This document shows positions 1 to 9,925 of a DNA stretch of 64,000 nucleotides, piece after piece. Below the pieces are notes generated by a model. That model made no database searches and was not told the origin of the DNA. It was given only the letters and a program-made list of their open reading frames with translations. The DNA lies in contig CALYLX010000145.1 in assembly GCA_944990035.1 (NCBI GenBank), positions 186,001 through 250,000 of the forward strand. The letters run 5' to 3'. The stretch's first letter is position 1. Each line of letters opens with the position of its first letter. The stretch comes from Clitopilus passeckerianus (Eukaryota; Basidiomycota; Agaricomycetes; Agaricales; Entolomataceae). The position numbers and the translations under genes are program-made.

Positions 1-4
1 TTAG

Positions 5-209
5 GTGCAATATTGACATCTCCGTTGTGGTATGGCAATGGAGTGAGGCTTCGAAAAAGGTGCTCCCTAATCTGTCCTATCCACACAAGTGCTACAACTT
101 TGAGGCGATACGTGAATATGCTCGGGCGAACAAGATTGACGGGTACATCAATCCAGACGTTTTTGTAAATGACGGCCTCCCCGATCCGCCAGTAATACAT
201 ACCAGGTAG
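5..209 (+). CDS. UstYa/DUF3328-family oxidase, last exon only (cut by window edge)
   Basis: Only the final exon of a UstYa-like (DUF3328) gene is visible. The window opens on a splice acceptor (TTAG) and position 5 supplies the last base of a split codon. The exon then reads C-N-I-D-I-S-V-V-V-W-Q-W, followed further on by P-H-K-C-x-N-F-E and a short tail ending in TAG at 207-209. The same layout (Cys, Trp-rich strand, HKC-NFE block) closes the UstYa-like gene at 14908-15951, with the intron at the same codon, so the two are paralogues. In characterised ustiloxin, phomopsin and asperipin pathways, UstYa-type proteins are membrane-anchored enzymes that cross-link the core peptide oxidatively. 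The catalytic HxxHC motifs would lie to the left of the window. It is transcribed towards the next UstYa-like gene, which is on the opposite strand. Confidence 0.8.
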
Positions 210-740
210 GAATTCTAGAAACACGCAATTTAGTCACGGTACGAACGGTGTTTACTAGAATACGATGTCTATTATTTCTTGAAAGAATACAGACCAATGG
301 ATTATACTACAACTAACTCAGCACACTTTTCAATTCACACATGCTTGGTGCTTCTCGTTTCGATATGCGTATTCGCGGACTGATCCAAAGCTTGTCGTAA
401 AGCGTCGCGTACGATTCATCCCAGCTGACAGTCCAGGGCGGTCTTCGACGGTATCACTGTGACCTATAAGAACGCCAGGTCCTTCTTTATAGCCAGGTAC
501 GAAGGAAAGCTTCCGGCTTCTAGCTTCAATAGAGCCAAAGATAACGGTAGGGGCCGGGCGGATGAAGGAGGCGACACAGACGAAACTCTTCTAGCACGAA
601 CGTAAGATTGAATATTGCGTTAGCATCCGAGCTAGTGCATTGCATTGAGTGTGCTTTCTAGAACCCAGCTATTGCCATGCACCGAAGAAATTAATTTCGT
701 CACTGTGTTGCCCAATTTTGGAAATATGCCAGTGTACCAA

Positions 741-1718
741 CTACTGGATAGATACAGGTTCTGGAAGATCGTTCTCTACGAAGGCAAACTTGTTGAAGCC
801 AGGTCGCACCTGATTTTCTCTCGCCCAACGATGGATCGCCTCAAAATTGTTGCACTTATGGGGATGAGTAAAGACCGGATTCGCTGCATGCTCCTCGGGC
901 TCCCAGTTCCATACAATGACAGAGACACCTATAGACCCCGGAATTAGCAGTGGCGTAATGGCCGATTAAACCGAGTACGTACATGATGTACTGACGGATT
1001 GAATCGAGGCAATGCGACATATGTTCGGGGGTAAAACCTGGATGATGATCACCACCCATAACTCGTCTGATAGAATTCTGAGAAGATATCCTTTGAATCA
1101 GCACGAGTCCATGACGTTTGAAAGAGACCGACCAAGCAGTGTAGCTCATGGAAAACATCGAGCTGAGCGATGTAGTGACCTTTGTCGTTTTCAATCGGCC
1201 ATGTGCGGTTTGGAAGCAGGAGGGCCTCCCCCCTGCCAAGTCGCATCGTTGTTCCTGTTAACAAGATATTTAGGCACACGGAAGGGGCTTGACCTGAAGG
1301 GATGCAGGCTATACCTTGGTATAGATCCTCCCAGGCGCTCTCTATCTCGGTGCCATTTCCTTGGTAGATCGTTAGGTCCTTGAGTCCGTCTGAAAACACC
1401 TTGATCTCATCGCGCAAAAGATGGCGTGCAGGAGCTTGAAAAAGTCAGTGCTATCAGAGAATCATTACTTTGTCTTGGCTCACAGAACAGAACGTTCTCA
1501 GCGTCAGAGGCTGGATGCCTGATGGTGATGAGGGTCAACGCAGCTGCAAGAAGGATAATGCCTTCTAAGGCTACGACAATCGTCAGGATCCTATTTATGC
1601 GATACAGACGGGTTGCACGAGAGTATTCGCGATGACGATAACAATCCTTCTCATCATCAGGTAGCCCAGATGGAGAGGTTGACACAAGAGGGAGCTCCTC
1701 AGAGGACCTGTCGGTCAT
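741..1718 (-). CDS. UstYa/DUF3328-family oxidase with both HxxHC motifs; last exon possibly frameshifted
   Basis: Five exons can be traced: 1484-1718, 1315-1434, 1133-1254, about 972-1077 and 741-928. The protein starts with a short charged cytosolic tail, then one membrane helix (about residues 43-65), an S-P-A-R block after the first intron (UstYa consensus SPAQ), and the two metal-site motifs H-E-L-H-C and H-M-S-H-C. It ends with the W-N-W and P-H-K-C-N-N-F-E block. Family knowledge says these proteins do oxidative macrocyclisation of RiPP cores. It lies 470 bp from the repeat precursor and diverges from it. Oddity: with the canonical donor of the last intron the reading frame is lost, because the last exon is 11 nt shorter than in the paralogue at 14908. 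A non-consensus donor at 971 restores frame (total 771 nt, 256 residues) but loses the conserved Cys. So it is either functional with shifted splicing or recently broken. Confidence 0.8.
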
Positions 1719-2096
1719 GGCGAAACTCGAGGGAGAGGAAGAATGCGTGGGCCAACGTCGCCGTTCAGGTTATCTGAGCCGTAGGTCCATTTGGCCCCTT
1801 CTGTATATGGTTAGCTTCTTTGCTTGAGATAACCACACGTCAATCACGCCTAACAAGAAGAACGCACGCAAGAATTCCCCCAAGCTCGATTCTGCCGTTA
1901 CAGAATCCTCCATTATACGTCAACCCATCCCCAAAGGTCCAACGCGAGACATGAAAATGGAGTCAGCGGTGCAGAGTACCTGTCATTATACGACAGATGG
2001 AGATAAGCAGTATCAGTATCGAATGGACTTCGATGGATAGCGCAAGAACTCACTTCGTGACTTCGCCCTTCAAATCCGTTTTTGGGAGCCAGGACC

Positions 2097-2104
2097 ATAT
2101 AAAA
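2097..2104 (+). promoter_or_regulatory. TATA-like box of the precursor gene
   Basis: An ATATAAAA stretch lies about 90 bp upstream of the ATG at 2188 and is the best TATA candidate between the divergent UstYa-like gene and the repeat precursor. Position and sequence are the only evidence. Confidence 0.4.
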
Positions 2105-2187
2105 AACCCCAGTATAAGGGGAGTTCCATATCGGCCTCAATCGATACTTGTCTCTTCATCGACTTCAGTTCATCTTTCCCAAACGTT

Positions 2188-2716
2188 ATGAAGCTCTCCT
2201 TGGTCTTGTTGACTGCTTTGGCTGCCTGCCTCACTCAGGCTGCGCCCACACCTCTAAAGGCCCATACGGCAAGTGATACCCTCTGCAGGATGGAATACTC
2301 AATGCTAATTCATCGTCGTACAGGTCGCCGCCCGTGACATGAACGGAGCCGACATCTTTTTCTATTCCTGGGGCGAGTTCCAGAAGAGAGCGCCTGAACC
2401 AAACGCCGCGGACAAAAATTACGCACATTTCGGTGACGAGGTTCAGGAGAAGCGCGAAGAGCACGCAGAGGACATTTTCTTCTACAACTGGGGTGAGGAG
2501 GTGAATGCTAAGCGCGAGCCTGAAGAGCATGCTGAAGATATTTTCTTCTATAATTGGGGCGAAGAGGCCAACACCAAGCGTGCGCCTGAAGAGCATGCCG
2601 AGGACATTTTCTTCTATAATTGGGGCGAGGAGGTCAATGCTAAGCGCGCGCCTGAGGAGCATGCTGAGGATATTTTCTTCTATGATCGGGGCCGGCAAGC
2701 CGAGCGCTCCGAGTAG
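2188..2716 (+). CDS. Repeat precursor peptide with Kex2 sites (dikaritin/ustiloxin-type RiPP candidate)
   Basis: Two exons, 2188-2268 and 2324-2716, give 157 residues. Exon 1 encodes a classic signal peptide (MKLSLVLLTALAACLTQAA). The intron is read as GC-AG: donor GCAAGT at 2269, branch-like CTAAT, acceptor CAG at 2321-2323. The nearby GT choice puts the repeats out of frame. After the leader come six repeat units ending mostly in Lys-Arg, the recognition site of Kex2-type proteases. The cores read I-F-F-Y-S-W-G, a divergent N-Y-A-H-F-G, three times I-F-F-Y-N-W-G, and a degenerate I-F-F-Y-D-R-G at the C-terminus. Spacers are acidic (E-E-H-A-E-D). Signal peptide, Kex2 repeats with a short aromatic core and UstYa neighbours match the architecture of fungal dikaritin precursors such as UstA. 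The product is unknown; a repeat-secreted peptide without cyclisation (a plain Kex2-processed repeat protein) is the main alternative. Confidence 0.85.
2459..2713 (+). repeat. 66-bp tandem repeats encoding the precursor units
   Basis: Units start at 2459, 2525, 2591 and 2657, exactly 66 bp (22 codons) apart; the last is cut short by the stop codon. The units are nearly identical at the protein level but differ at many silent sites, which suggests selection on the peptide rather than only very recent duplication. Confidence 0.9.
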
Positions 2717-4920
2717 AGGCTGCGGACAAACAAGGAGTAGTACGCCACTTGGGCTCTTCAACGCTTTTACCGTTACGTATTTTTCATTCTGTTTCTCTTT
2801 CGCATCGTAGTGATAACGTTTTTCGTACCGTTTTCCATGTCGAATGCATTCATGTACTGAATCCGATATATTTTCTCCAATTCTGCCATGAGAGCTGTCA
2901 CCAGCATGAGGTTCGGCGCAGGTGAGCAAGTAATTGGATAGAGACAAAATTATCGGATAACGAAGCACCTGAACCAGTTATTGTCGTAGAGGAAGCTTTG
3001 AATCCTCAATCCGATTGGACGTGCGGACCAAGGTCCAGACTGACTACCTTCTCAAAGGACATGTCGGCTCCCACATGCCAACCGGGCGTTGCCGAGCTCA
3101 ATCGTGCCGCTTGCCGGGATTGATCAATGATCCGTTCCAAGCCCAAGCCGCCGATCACTGGCTCCAGAATAAAGCACCCCCTACGCTACATGCTGCATCC
3201 GCATTCTACTCCTCTCTGGAATCATCTGCGACTGATTTGGGACGCTGTATTACACACGCACCACTAACTTCACAAAAATTATGGACCTCCAGTCAAATTG
3301 CACAGACGGCAGTGCAAGCAATGCACGTTGAGCCGCAAGCATTAGAATAACTTCGAAGAGGTGGAAATGAGCACGCGTACTAACGTCACCTCCCCTTCTC
3401 TCGGACCATCTGACGGTGGCCTCTATAAGTAAACAGTCAAGAAGCCATGCAATTCTTGATGTTTCGGAGATCAATGGTCCCGCAGCATTAATTGAAACAT
3501 GCGATCCAGGACGAGGTGCGGAGAGCTTTGACCACAAGCCACTACTGCCACAAGAAGGCTTATGTCTCTCGCAGCATTGACTGGATTCGCCGGTTTTTCA
3601 TGTACGTTGGGTTGATTTACTCCTCGACATTCTATATTTATCAATAGTCGTTGAATTAAGACCTAAGTGTAAGACAGATACCTCTGTCATTCTTTGGCAG
3701 CGGGACTCAAAGACAGCTGTCGCTCGCCCGAGGTTCTAGTATCCACATGTTATTGTCGTAACTCTGAGAAAATACGGGAGGGGTTGAGGGAGAGGCATGT
3801 CGTGGAGTATACCTGAATCGATCCCTTGGTTTGGTAAAGTATCAAGAAACTCGTATCTGCTTGCTTCAACAGTAGTGTCATACTACTGTCAAACGGGCAT
3901 CAGATGAATCGTAAGCGAATGAATTTCGGACTTCGCTGGCATGAAATGGTTCGAATCTCGAACTTCAAGAAGCCTTGGTTGTCGCATCCATCATGATTCC
4001 ATCGTTGACCTCCCTTCCAAGCACAGAGATATGAAAACGTCCGTTGCTTCGGCCTCTAGAAAGTATTCATTGAAGAACAGGACAGTTTGCAAGGAACGAA
4101 GCCCGGACCAACGGAGACTCCAAATTGATCTCGGAGCGCATACTCATAGAGTGTTCTGTTCCGACAATGCTCGAGGTTGACACATGCCGTATATCAAGTC
4201 CTCAAGTTTCAGCAATGGAGAGCGAGGCTCATCCTAACAGATACAGAGAACCCGAGTAAAGCATTCGACGAGTGGGTGACTGGGTGGGTTCGGCCCAGCC
4301 CAGAGTGAGAACAATCTGGGGAGATATTCGTCACAGCTTGCTCTCCTGTGACCACTTTCAGGGCTGGTCGCTGCCTTAAAGAGAGAAATTGTTAGTTAGA
4401 GTACCGTGACCGGACCGTCTAACGCAGTCCCTGGTCTAGTTTCCGATTCAGAACGTGAGGATCACAGACCCTCAGAAACGCAAGAGCTTCATTAGTTCAT
4501 ATGACTCAGGTTCCTCGTCCTTAGCACGTCTGGAGGACTGGGGGTGGCGTAGCGTGTCGACACGTTCTCGGGAATTAGACTCGTTCTCATATGTCAAGAA
4601 CCGAAGCGGACCTGTGCACTTGTTCTGAAAGAGTACGGGACAATGGGATGTCCAAATCAGTGACCCAAGATAAACTCCGAGTTTGAGCCCAAAAAGGAAA
4701 TTCATGGTTCTCCTGCTTTTGTACTGGGACTCGGCAAAGAACAAAGCGTCGGTATGCTATATAGAGAGCCATGCAGACTCAATGGAGTCCCCGACAACGC
4801 TCTTTCAGCTCTTCCACTCGGTGCTGTGGAATTGACGCACAATCTTGGCCACGACAACTCGCTGGGCGTCGGAACTTGCATTGCTTAACCAAGCTACAGA
4901 CAAGTAACTTCTAGCCCACG
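2717..4920. other. Intergenic, no gene recognised
   Basis: About 2.2 kb between the precursor and the next gene. Only short scattered open frames occur, with no family motif, no signal peptide and no plausible exon chain. It presumably holds the 3' end of the precursor transcript and the promoter of the gene at 4921. Confidence 0.5.
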
Positions 4921-6496
4921 ATGAACCACCAACCGCTATCTAGTTGTAAGTGCTCTCTACTTCACCTCGAAGACAACAAAGCTCATCTCTGCTGTAGTCT
5001 TTTCAAGGGATGTTTTCCTACAACGTCAGGGTCACATTCGCAAACGTTCATCAAGACGAATTCCTCAGCTGATCACAAGCATACCTCAACTCGACATTAT
5101 TCTCGAGGAAGATGAACCAAAAAGCAGCATTACTACGGCTCCTTCTCCGTCAGTCTACTCGGTTGCTGAATCCCGGTGTGCCAGCCCGAGCGTCCACTCG
5201 CTCAGTGACATCAAAATAAAACGCAGAGACGCGGGTATGACTTTATCCGATGTCCTTGCTGCACAGGAGATCCTCTCGGACGTTGATAGCGATCTCGATG
5301 AAGAGGAGTCTCTCCTCCCTTGGCTGTCGTGCCCATACATCCCACCCACCCTAAGTCCGGTTCTGTTGACCCCTGAATCCATCACATTGACGTTCGAGGA
5401 CGCCACACTCGATTTTCCTCAACCCCCGCCTACCACTCCTACATCCTTCGGGTCGTTTGAGATCGATAGGCAGGGGTCACTATCTCCCGCCTTTTCCAAC
5501 TCATCCAGCTCCACCTCCTCCCCCAGTGCTGATTCACTGGACCTTCCTGTCACCCCACCCACCTCAGACGACGAATTGGAGCCACCAAGACCCCCTCCCC
5601 GCAATCCACTCCGTCTTTCGATCAAGCCCGTCAAGCCTCTTTCGATCAGCAAGCGCAATGGCTCCAAGCCAGACCTTACACTCTCCGAAGAAGAATTCGT
5701 GCTCTCCTCGCCTCTCCTCAACGATCAAGAATGGTACACCCGAGAATTCTCCCAATTTTACTCTCTCGGGTCCTCAGGCAACCCGAAATCTTCCCGTCGT
5801 ACCACGATGATGATGAGCCACAAATCCAGACCCGACTCTATCTCCTTCTTACCTCTCCCCGCCGTGCCGACTACACCTGTATCTGCTGGGCATCCTAATA
5901 CAGATCTGGACCCCGCGTTCCCCCGTATCCGCCATTCGCGTTCTCAGTCGAGCTTGCGCGGACCGAGGCCGCTGCCCCCAGTTCCTACTACGCCAACATC
6001 TGCTATCTTCAGCAGTGACTCCCCAGGACTGCAACGTCGAGGATCCAGAGGGCCACTACCCGCTCCACCCCCAGTGCGGCCGCCACCGAGGACTAGCCTT
6101 CCCGCAGATTGTATTATGCACGAGGATGGCTTCGGATTTGAGGATGACCAGTCTTTGTTCCAATCCTCGTTCCGTGACAGCATGATAACGCGCAACACTA
6201 CCCGGGCAAGACACGGCAGGAGCTCATCGTTCCCCGAAAGCATCAAGAGCTTCTACTCGCAAGCCTCTTACCTCCCACCCGCGTACTCGCCTGGATTATC
6301 GTTCCTTGAGCCCAAGGAGATCGAGCAAGTCGAGGAAGTCGATTCTGAGGAACTTTCTCTAGACGACCTCGAGTTCCAATTTGGCCCTGATGCATCTATG
6401 AGATTACCGCTCTCATTGCCCAGCTCCCCGATAGACCTGGAATCCGATGTGTTGGATGCGTTCGAAGCCTTAAGGCTGAGAACTGCGCAGGTTTAA
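4921..6496 (+). CDS. Ser/Pro-rich disordered protein of unknown function
   Basis: A 25-nt first exon (4921-4945) is joined across a 52-nt intron (GTAAGT at 4946, TAG ending at 4997) to one long exon 4998-6496, giving 507 residues. The splice keeps frame and extends the protein about 80 residues upstream of the internal ATG at 5237. No catalytic motif is visible. The sequence is dominated by Ser, Pro and Thr with SP/TP sites and polyproline stretches (PPPTTPTS, RPPPRNP, APPPVRPPPR), a basic segment near residue 90, and an acidic C-terminus ending in D-A-F-E-A-L-R-L-R. This is the look of an intrinsically disordered regulatory or scaffold protein, and proline-rich blocks could bind SH3 or WW domains (inference). 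It is tail-to-tail with the eIF4E-like gene. I do not recognise the family. Confidence 0.75.
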
Positions 6497-6906
6497 AACC
6501 GTTCACTTTTCATTCCTTCGCATTTGATGATCATTCTTCATACTCTACATCGTTCTTTTAGTTGTCTTCGTACAGTCACGCTCCCTTGATTCTATAGACA
6601 TCATACAAGCATTGCCCATACACACGCTCTCTATTATTGTAGCAATTATTCTTATCAAATACCATGTAGCATCGCCATGTCTGGCGTAAAGACAAATACC
6701 ACTGTAATCACCTTGTAATACACATCTAATCCATATTATGGCTTCCAAAATATTCGAGCCTTGAGATTGATTGAGGAATGGAAACTTCCGTATCAAGAAA
6801 CCGACGTTGGATTACACGTTAGGACCAGGGATGCACTCTATACAGATACATGATATGCACAAATTTGATTATCACGCCAAGCCTCACAACTTCACGAAGA
6901 AGCGAA

Positions 6907-8307
6907 TCAACCCCGCTTTTTCCAGGAGCCAACGCCAAAGCTGCCAAAAGCGCCTCCTCCTCCCGCTCCACCAGCACTTCCAGGTGCTGAGCCATCTGGC
7001 TGGAAGGAAGGCCGGAAGGAGCTCGTTGGTACAGCTTGAATCGAAAGGAATTTGTTGGGTTGAGGGCGATCTTCCGTGTTGTACTGTAACAAAATAGGTA
7101 AATACGATTACCAGACGGGAACATACAACAGAAACATACCTGGAATTCAAAGCCAATGCCATCAGCCTCGGATACGTCGAGCAGCCTGACGAGCTTCTTC
7201 CCGATGCCGTTCAGCTTTTCGACATCATCTTTACTACGCGTCCAGACTTGGATTCGGTCAACCTTGCTCCTCAGGCTAACGACTGCACCACAGATCTCAT
7301 CGCTGTCCTCCAACTCCTCGCCGACAAGAGCCATAGTAACCCAGCTCCAGCACCGATCCAACAACTGCGGGTTGTTCTTCATGGTCAGGACCCATTTTCC
7401 GCCGTTGGCGTTCGCTTCATCTTCCCACATAGGTTTGATGCCTTGCTTGAACATGTGGTAGTTGGAGTTCTTCTCGAGATGAGAAGGAGGCTTGAGCCAG
7501 TTGAAGTAGCGGCAGTATTCTTCGACGGTGGCGAATTCGCCAATGACGGACAACCCCGCCTCGTATTCTGTAGATTCTGTGGGTGGAGGTGCTTGCGCTG
7601 AGAAGTTGGTATCTGGCCCAGTGGCAGTGGCGGGGGTGAAGGGAAATTTATTAGATTTGGTATCATGGAAAAGAGTCCTGTGGGGATCGGTGTCAAAATT
7701 GGATCACGCGGGAGTAAATTAAGGAATGAACGAACCATTTGAATTGCAGGGGATGCTCGGGGGGCCTTACGTGGATTCCAGGAGTCTTGGGATCTTCGAT
7801 CATCTCAGGCTCAGGCGGTTGGGAGGTGCCATCAATACTGAGTGTGCGGTTCTTAACAAGGCGGGCTCTGATAGCATCGAGCGAAGGGACGTTCTTGTAT
7901 CCTTTCACAAAGCTCTTGTTTGGCTTCACTGTACCAGAGGTTGTTTCTTCATTAAGCTTGTCCAGCCCTTCCGAAGTCAAAGGATCCCCAGCGCTGGGAT
8001 TCACATCAGCGGGAATTGGAGTCTCGGACTGCGGTGGAGATGTCGACAAATTGGACGGTGACGCCGCCCGAGTAGAACCTGGCGCATTTACAGCTGTAGA
8101 GTCTGCAGTCGAAGCCACGGTAGAAAGCGACGTGTTTGACCCAGTTCTGAGCGAACCGAATGCAGCGAGACGCGGGCGTCCAGCGGCTGGGTTGGCAGGA
8201 GTGGATGAAGCTGCATCGGGCTTGATACGCGCAGCGAGTTGGTTCAAAGATGGCAGTCTTCCGGATGGCTTTGCTGGAACCTCGACCGACTGGGAGTCAG
8301 AGCTCAT
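6907..8307 (-). CDS. eIF4E family cap-binding protein, class II (4EHP/eIF4E2-like)
   Basis: Three exons (7736-8307, 7140-7677, 6907-7083) separated by introns of 58 and 56 nt encode 428 residues. An N-terminal extension of about 190 residues rich in Ser, Ala and Pro precedes the conserved fold, which begins at H-P-L-Q-F-K-W-T-L-F. The hallmark cap-binding segment F-K-x-G-I-K-P-M-W-E-D-E is intact (Trp102 of human eIF4E), as is the C-R-W/S-W helix region. The position of human Trp56 is Tyr, as in 4EHP, which places it in class II rather than in canonical eIF4E. The dorsal-surface Trp of V-E-D-F-W is replaced by Cys (V-E-E-Y-C). The C-terminus is a Gly-rich tail (GGAGGGGAFG). Class II members bind the m7G cap and usually repress translation of selected mRNAs. 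Start chosen at MSSDSQ because the longer frame lacks conservation features. Confidence 0.88.
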
Positions 8308-8580
8308 GGTGGCAAGTTGTGGAAGGAAGATGCGTAAAGATGGTGGCAGCAGCAGAGGCTGGACGGGGCACCGCCACAATCGGTTTTCCCTTGTCTCCTG
8401 CCACCGGCATCTCCGTTTGTTTCCTAACATGTCGAGTGACGATACTTGGAGCATAGCCATATGGTCGCAATGAGGATTCGCGCTGCACACGATAGCCCTA
8501 AATTCTCAGTCAACCGGCCGTATTGGAGTGTAGTGTAGTGTACTGTATGGATATTATTTGGAAAATTTGCTTCATTTGAA

Positions 8581-9598
8581 TCATTTCCGGCACATGATTT
8601 TGTGTGACGACCAATCAGCCCTCTGACACTCCCGTGAGCAATACACTGCGGATTTACAACCCCCGCAAATCATTAACTTTGGGTTTCCAGGGCTCTGGCA
8701 GACGAAGCAGTGCCTCTCAGCTCTCTCCGCCTTCTCCGAATGCCGCTCAGCTAATGATCAGAGTGGAAAATTGAGGTTTGTTGACTGGAAGAAATCTGAG
8801 GATAGTAGATGCGACTCGCCTGCTTGCTTAATTCGATTGAGGATCCTCTCTTGTTTGGCTGGGTGTGGCGTGTAAGCGAAGGGACAAGACGAAGGAGTTT
8901 ATCAGCTGGGCCCACCGTAGGATCTCTCCAGATGCTCTTCGGACCTTAGATCTAGGCTATTCGTCCTCATTGTTACTTCTCGCATACCCGGCTATTATCA
9001 AGTACCAGATTATCATCTCGATCACTGCCAGTGTATGAACACTGCTTACCTTTCGAGAATATAATTCCTCATCTCGCTCCCGGAAATATTTCCAAGTATC
9101 TGAGTTGTAGAACTCCCGCAGAATATTGCTCGCCACCTGCAAAAATCCAATAGGCACGTCCAAGTACAGACGGTGGCAGCCGAATCCACAGGTAGCCAAT
9201 GTTGGACCCGGCCAAGCCTTCTCTCTAACGACGAAAAGATCTCCTCTGAATGTAGGCCGTGTTCCTGGTCTTTTAGGATCGATTTGAAAGAGTTTTGTCA
9301 GGCAGAGGTTGATAGGCAGCTTCGGATCCACGTTGAAGTGAATATAATATTCCCCCTCCATCTTTCTGATCCGCCACCTGTAGCCGCTGCAGGAGATAGC
9401 CTGTAATCTCGTTCCTGCAATGTGCTTCCCGTATGCAGCGCGAAGGTCAAGTGCGGTGGTGTGGAAAGCCCAGGGACGCTGAGCACCTTCTATACTGAAT
9501 TCCATCTTCGCAAGGTGTGGATCCTCGCCATTGGCGGGATAGACGAGAACATCTCTGGAGACCGTGTCAAATGGGCTGTGGTCTGGAAACTTTTCCAT
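8581..9598 (-). CDS. MYND zinc-finger protein (basidiomycete family, function unknown)
   Basis: The start is [10 protein letters not shown] at 9598; an in-frame upstream ATG exists but the related gene next door also starts here. The N-terminal 190 residues form a family-specific domain ([14 protein letters not shown]). A final exon near 8581-8760 encodes a complete MYND finger: C-F-V-C, C-G-G-C, Y-C-S-R-E-C-Q, then W-S-S-H-K-I-M-C and stop at 8581. MYND fingers mediate protein-protein contacts. The middle exon or exons between about 8780 and 9050 could not be resolved; simple read-through meets stops, so a small coding defect there cannot be excluded. A broken second copy is at 49130-50099, and a sister paralogue sits at 11245-12343. 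Confidence 0.65.
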
Positions 9599-9925
9599 AG
9601 CGTAGAGAAGAAATGTTAGATACAAACGGAAATGCACCAAGGGGTTGACTATATATACACCGTAGAAGGGAGCCAGCCCAGAGCCAGATCTGTACCAGTC
9701 TGTACCTCGGAGATTTGAGTGCATACCTGCCACGCGTCGGCTACATGAATAGGGGCTATTTGAGAGAAGTGAAATTTAGCGGACATTGCCATATGGGATC
9801 TCAGACGTACATCATATGGTATGTCCACCACATTCTCCTACAAAATCAAAGAAAAATAATCCAAGCGGGGGAGTTGCGAGTATTGTTGCACATTGAGAAT
9901 CCTGAATAACTTTGCTATTGCGCCA

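Noticed and set aside
2231..2968. A 245-codon open frame antisense to the precursor
   Set aside because: It is the mirror of the 66-bp repeats, so its repeats and openness follow from the sense gene. It has no start context or homology of its own.
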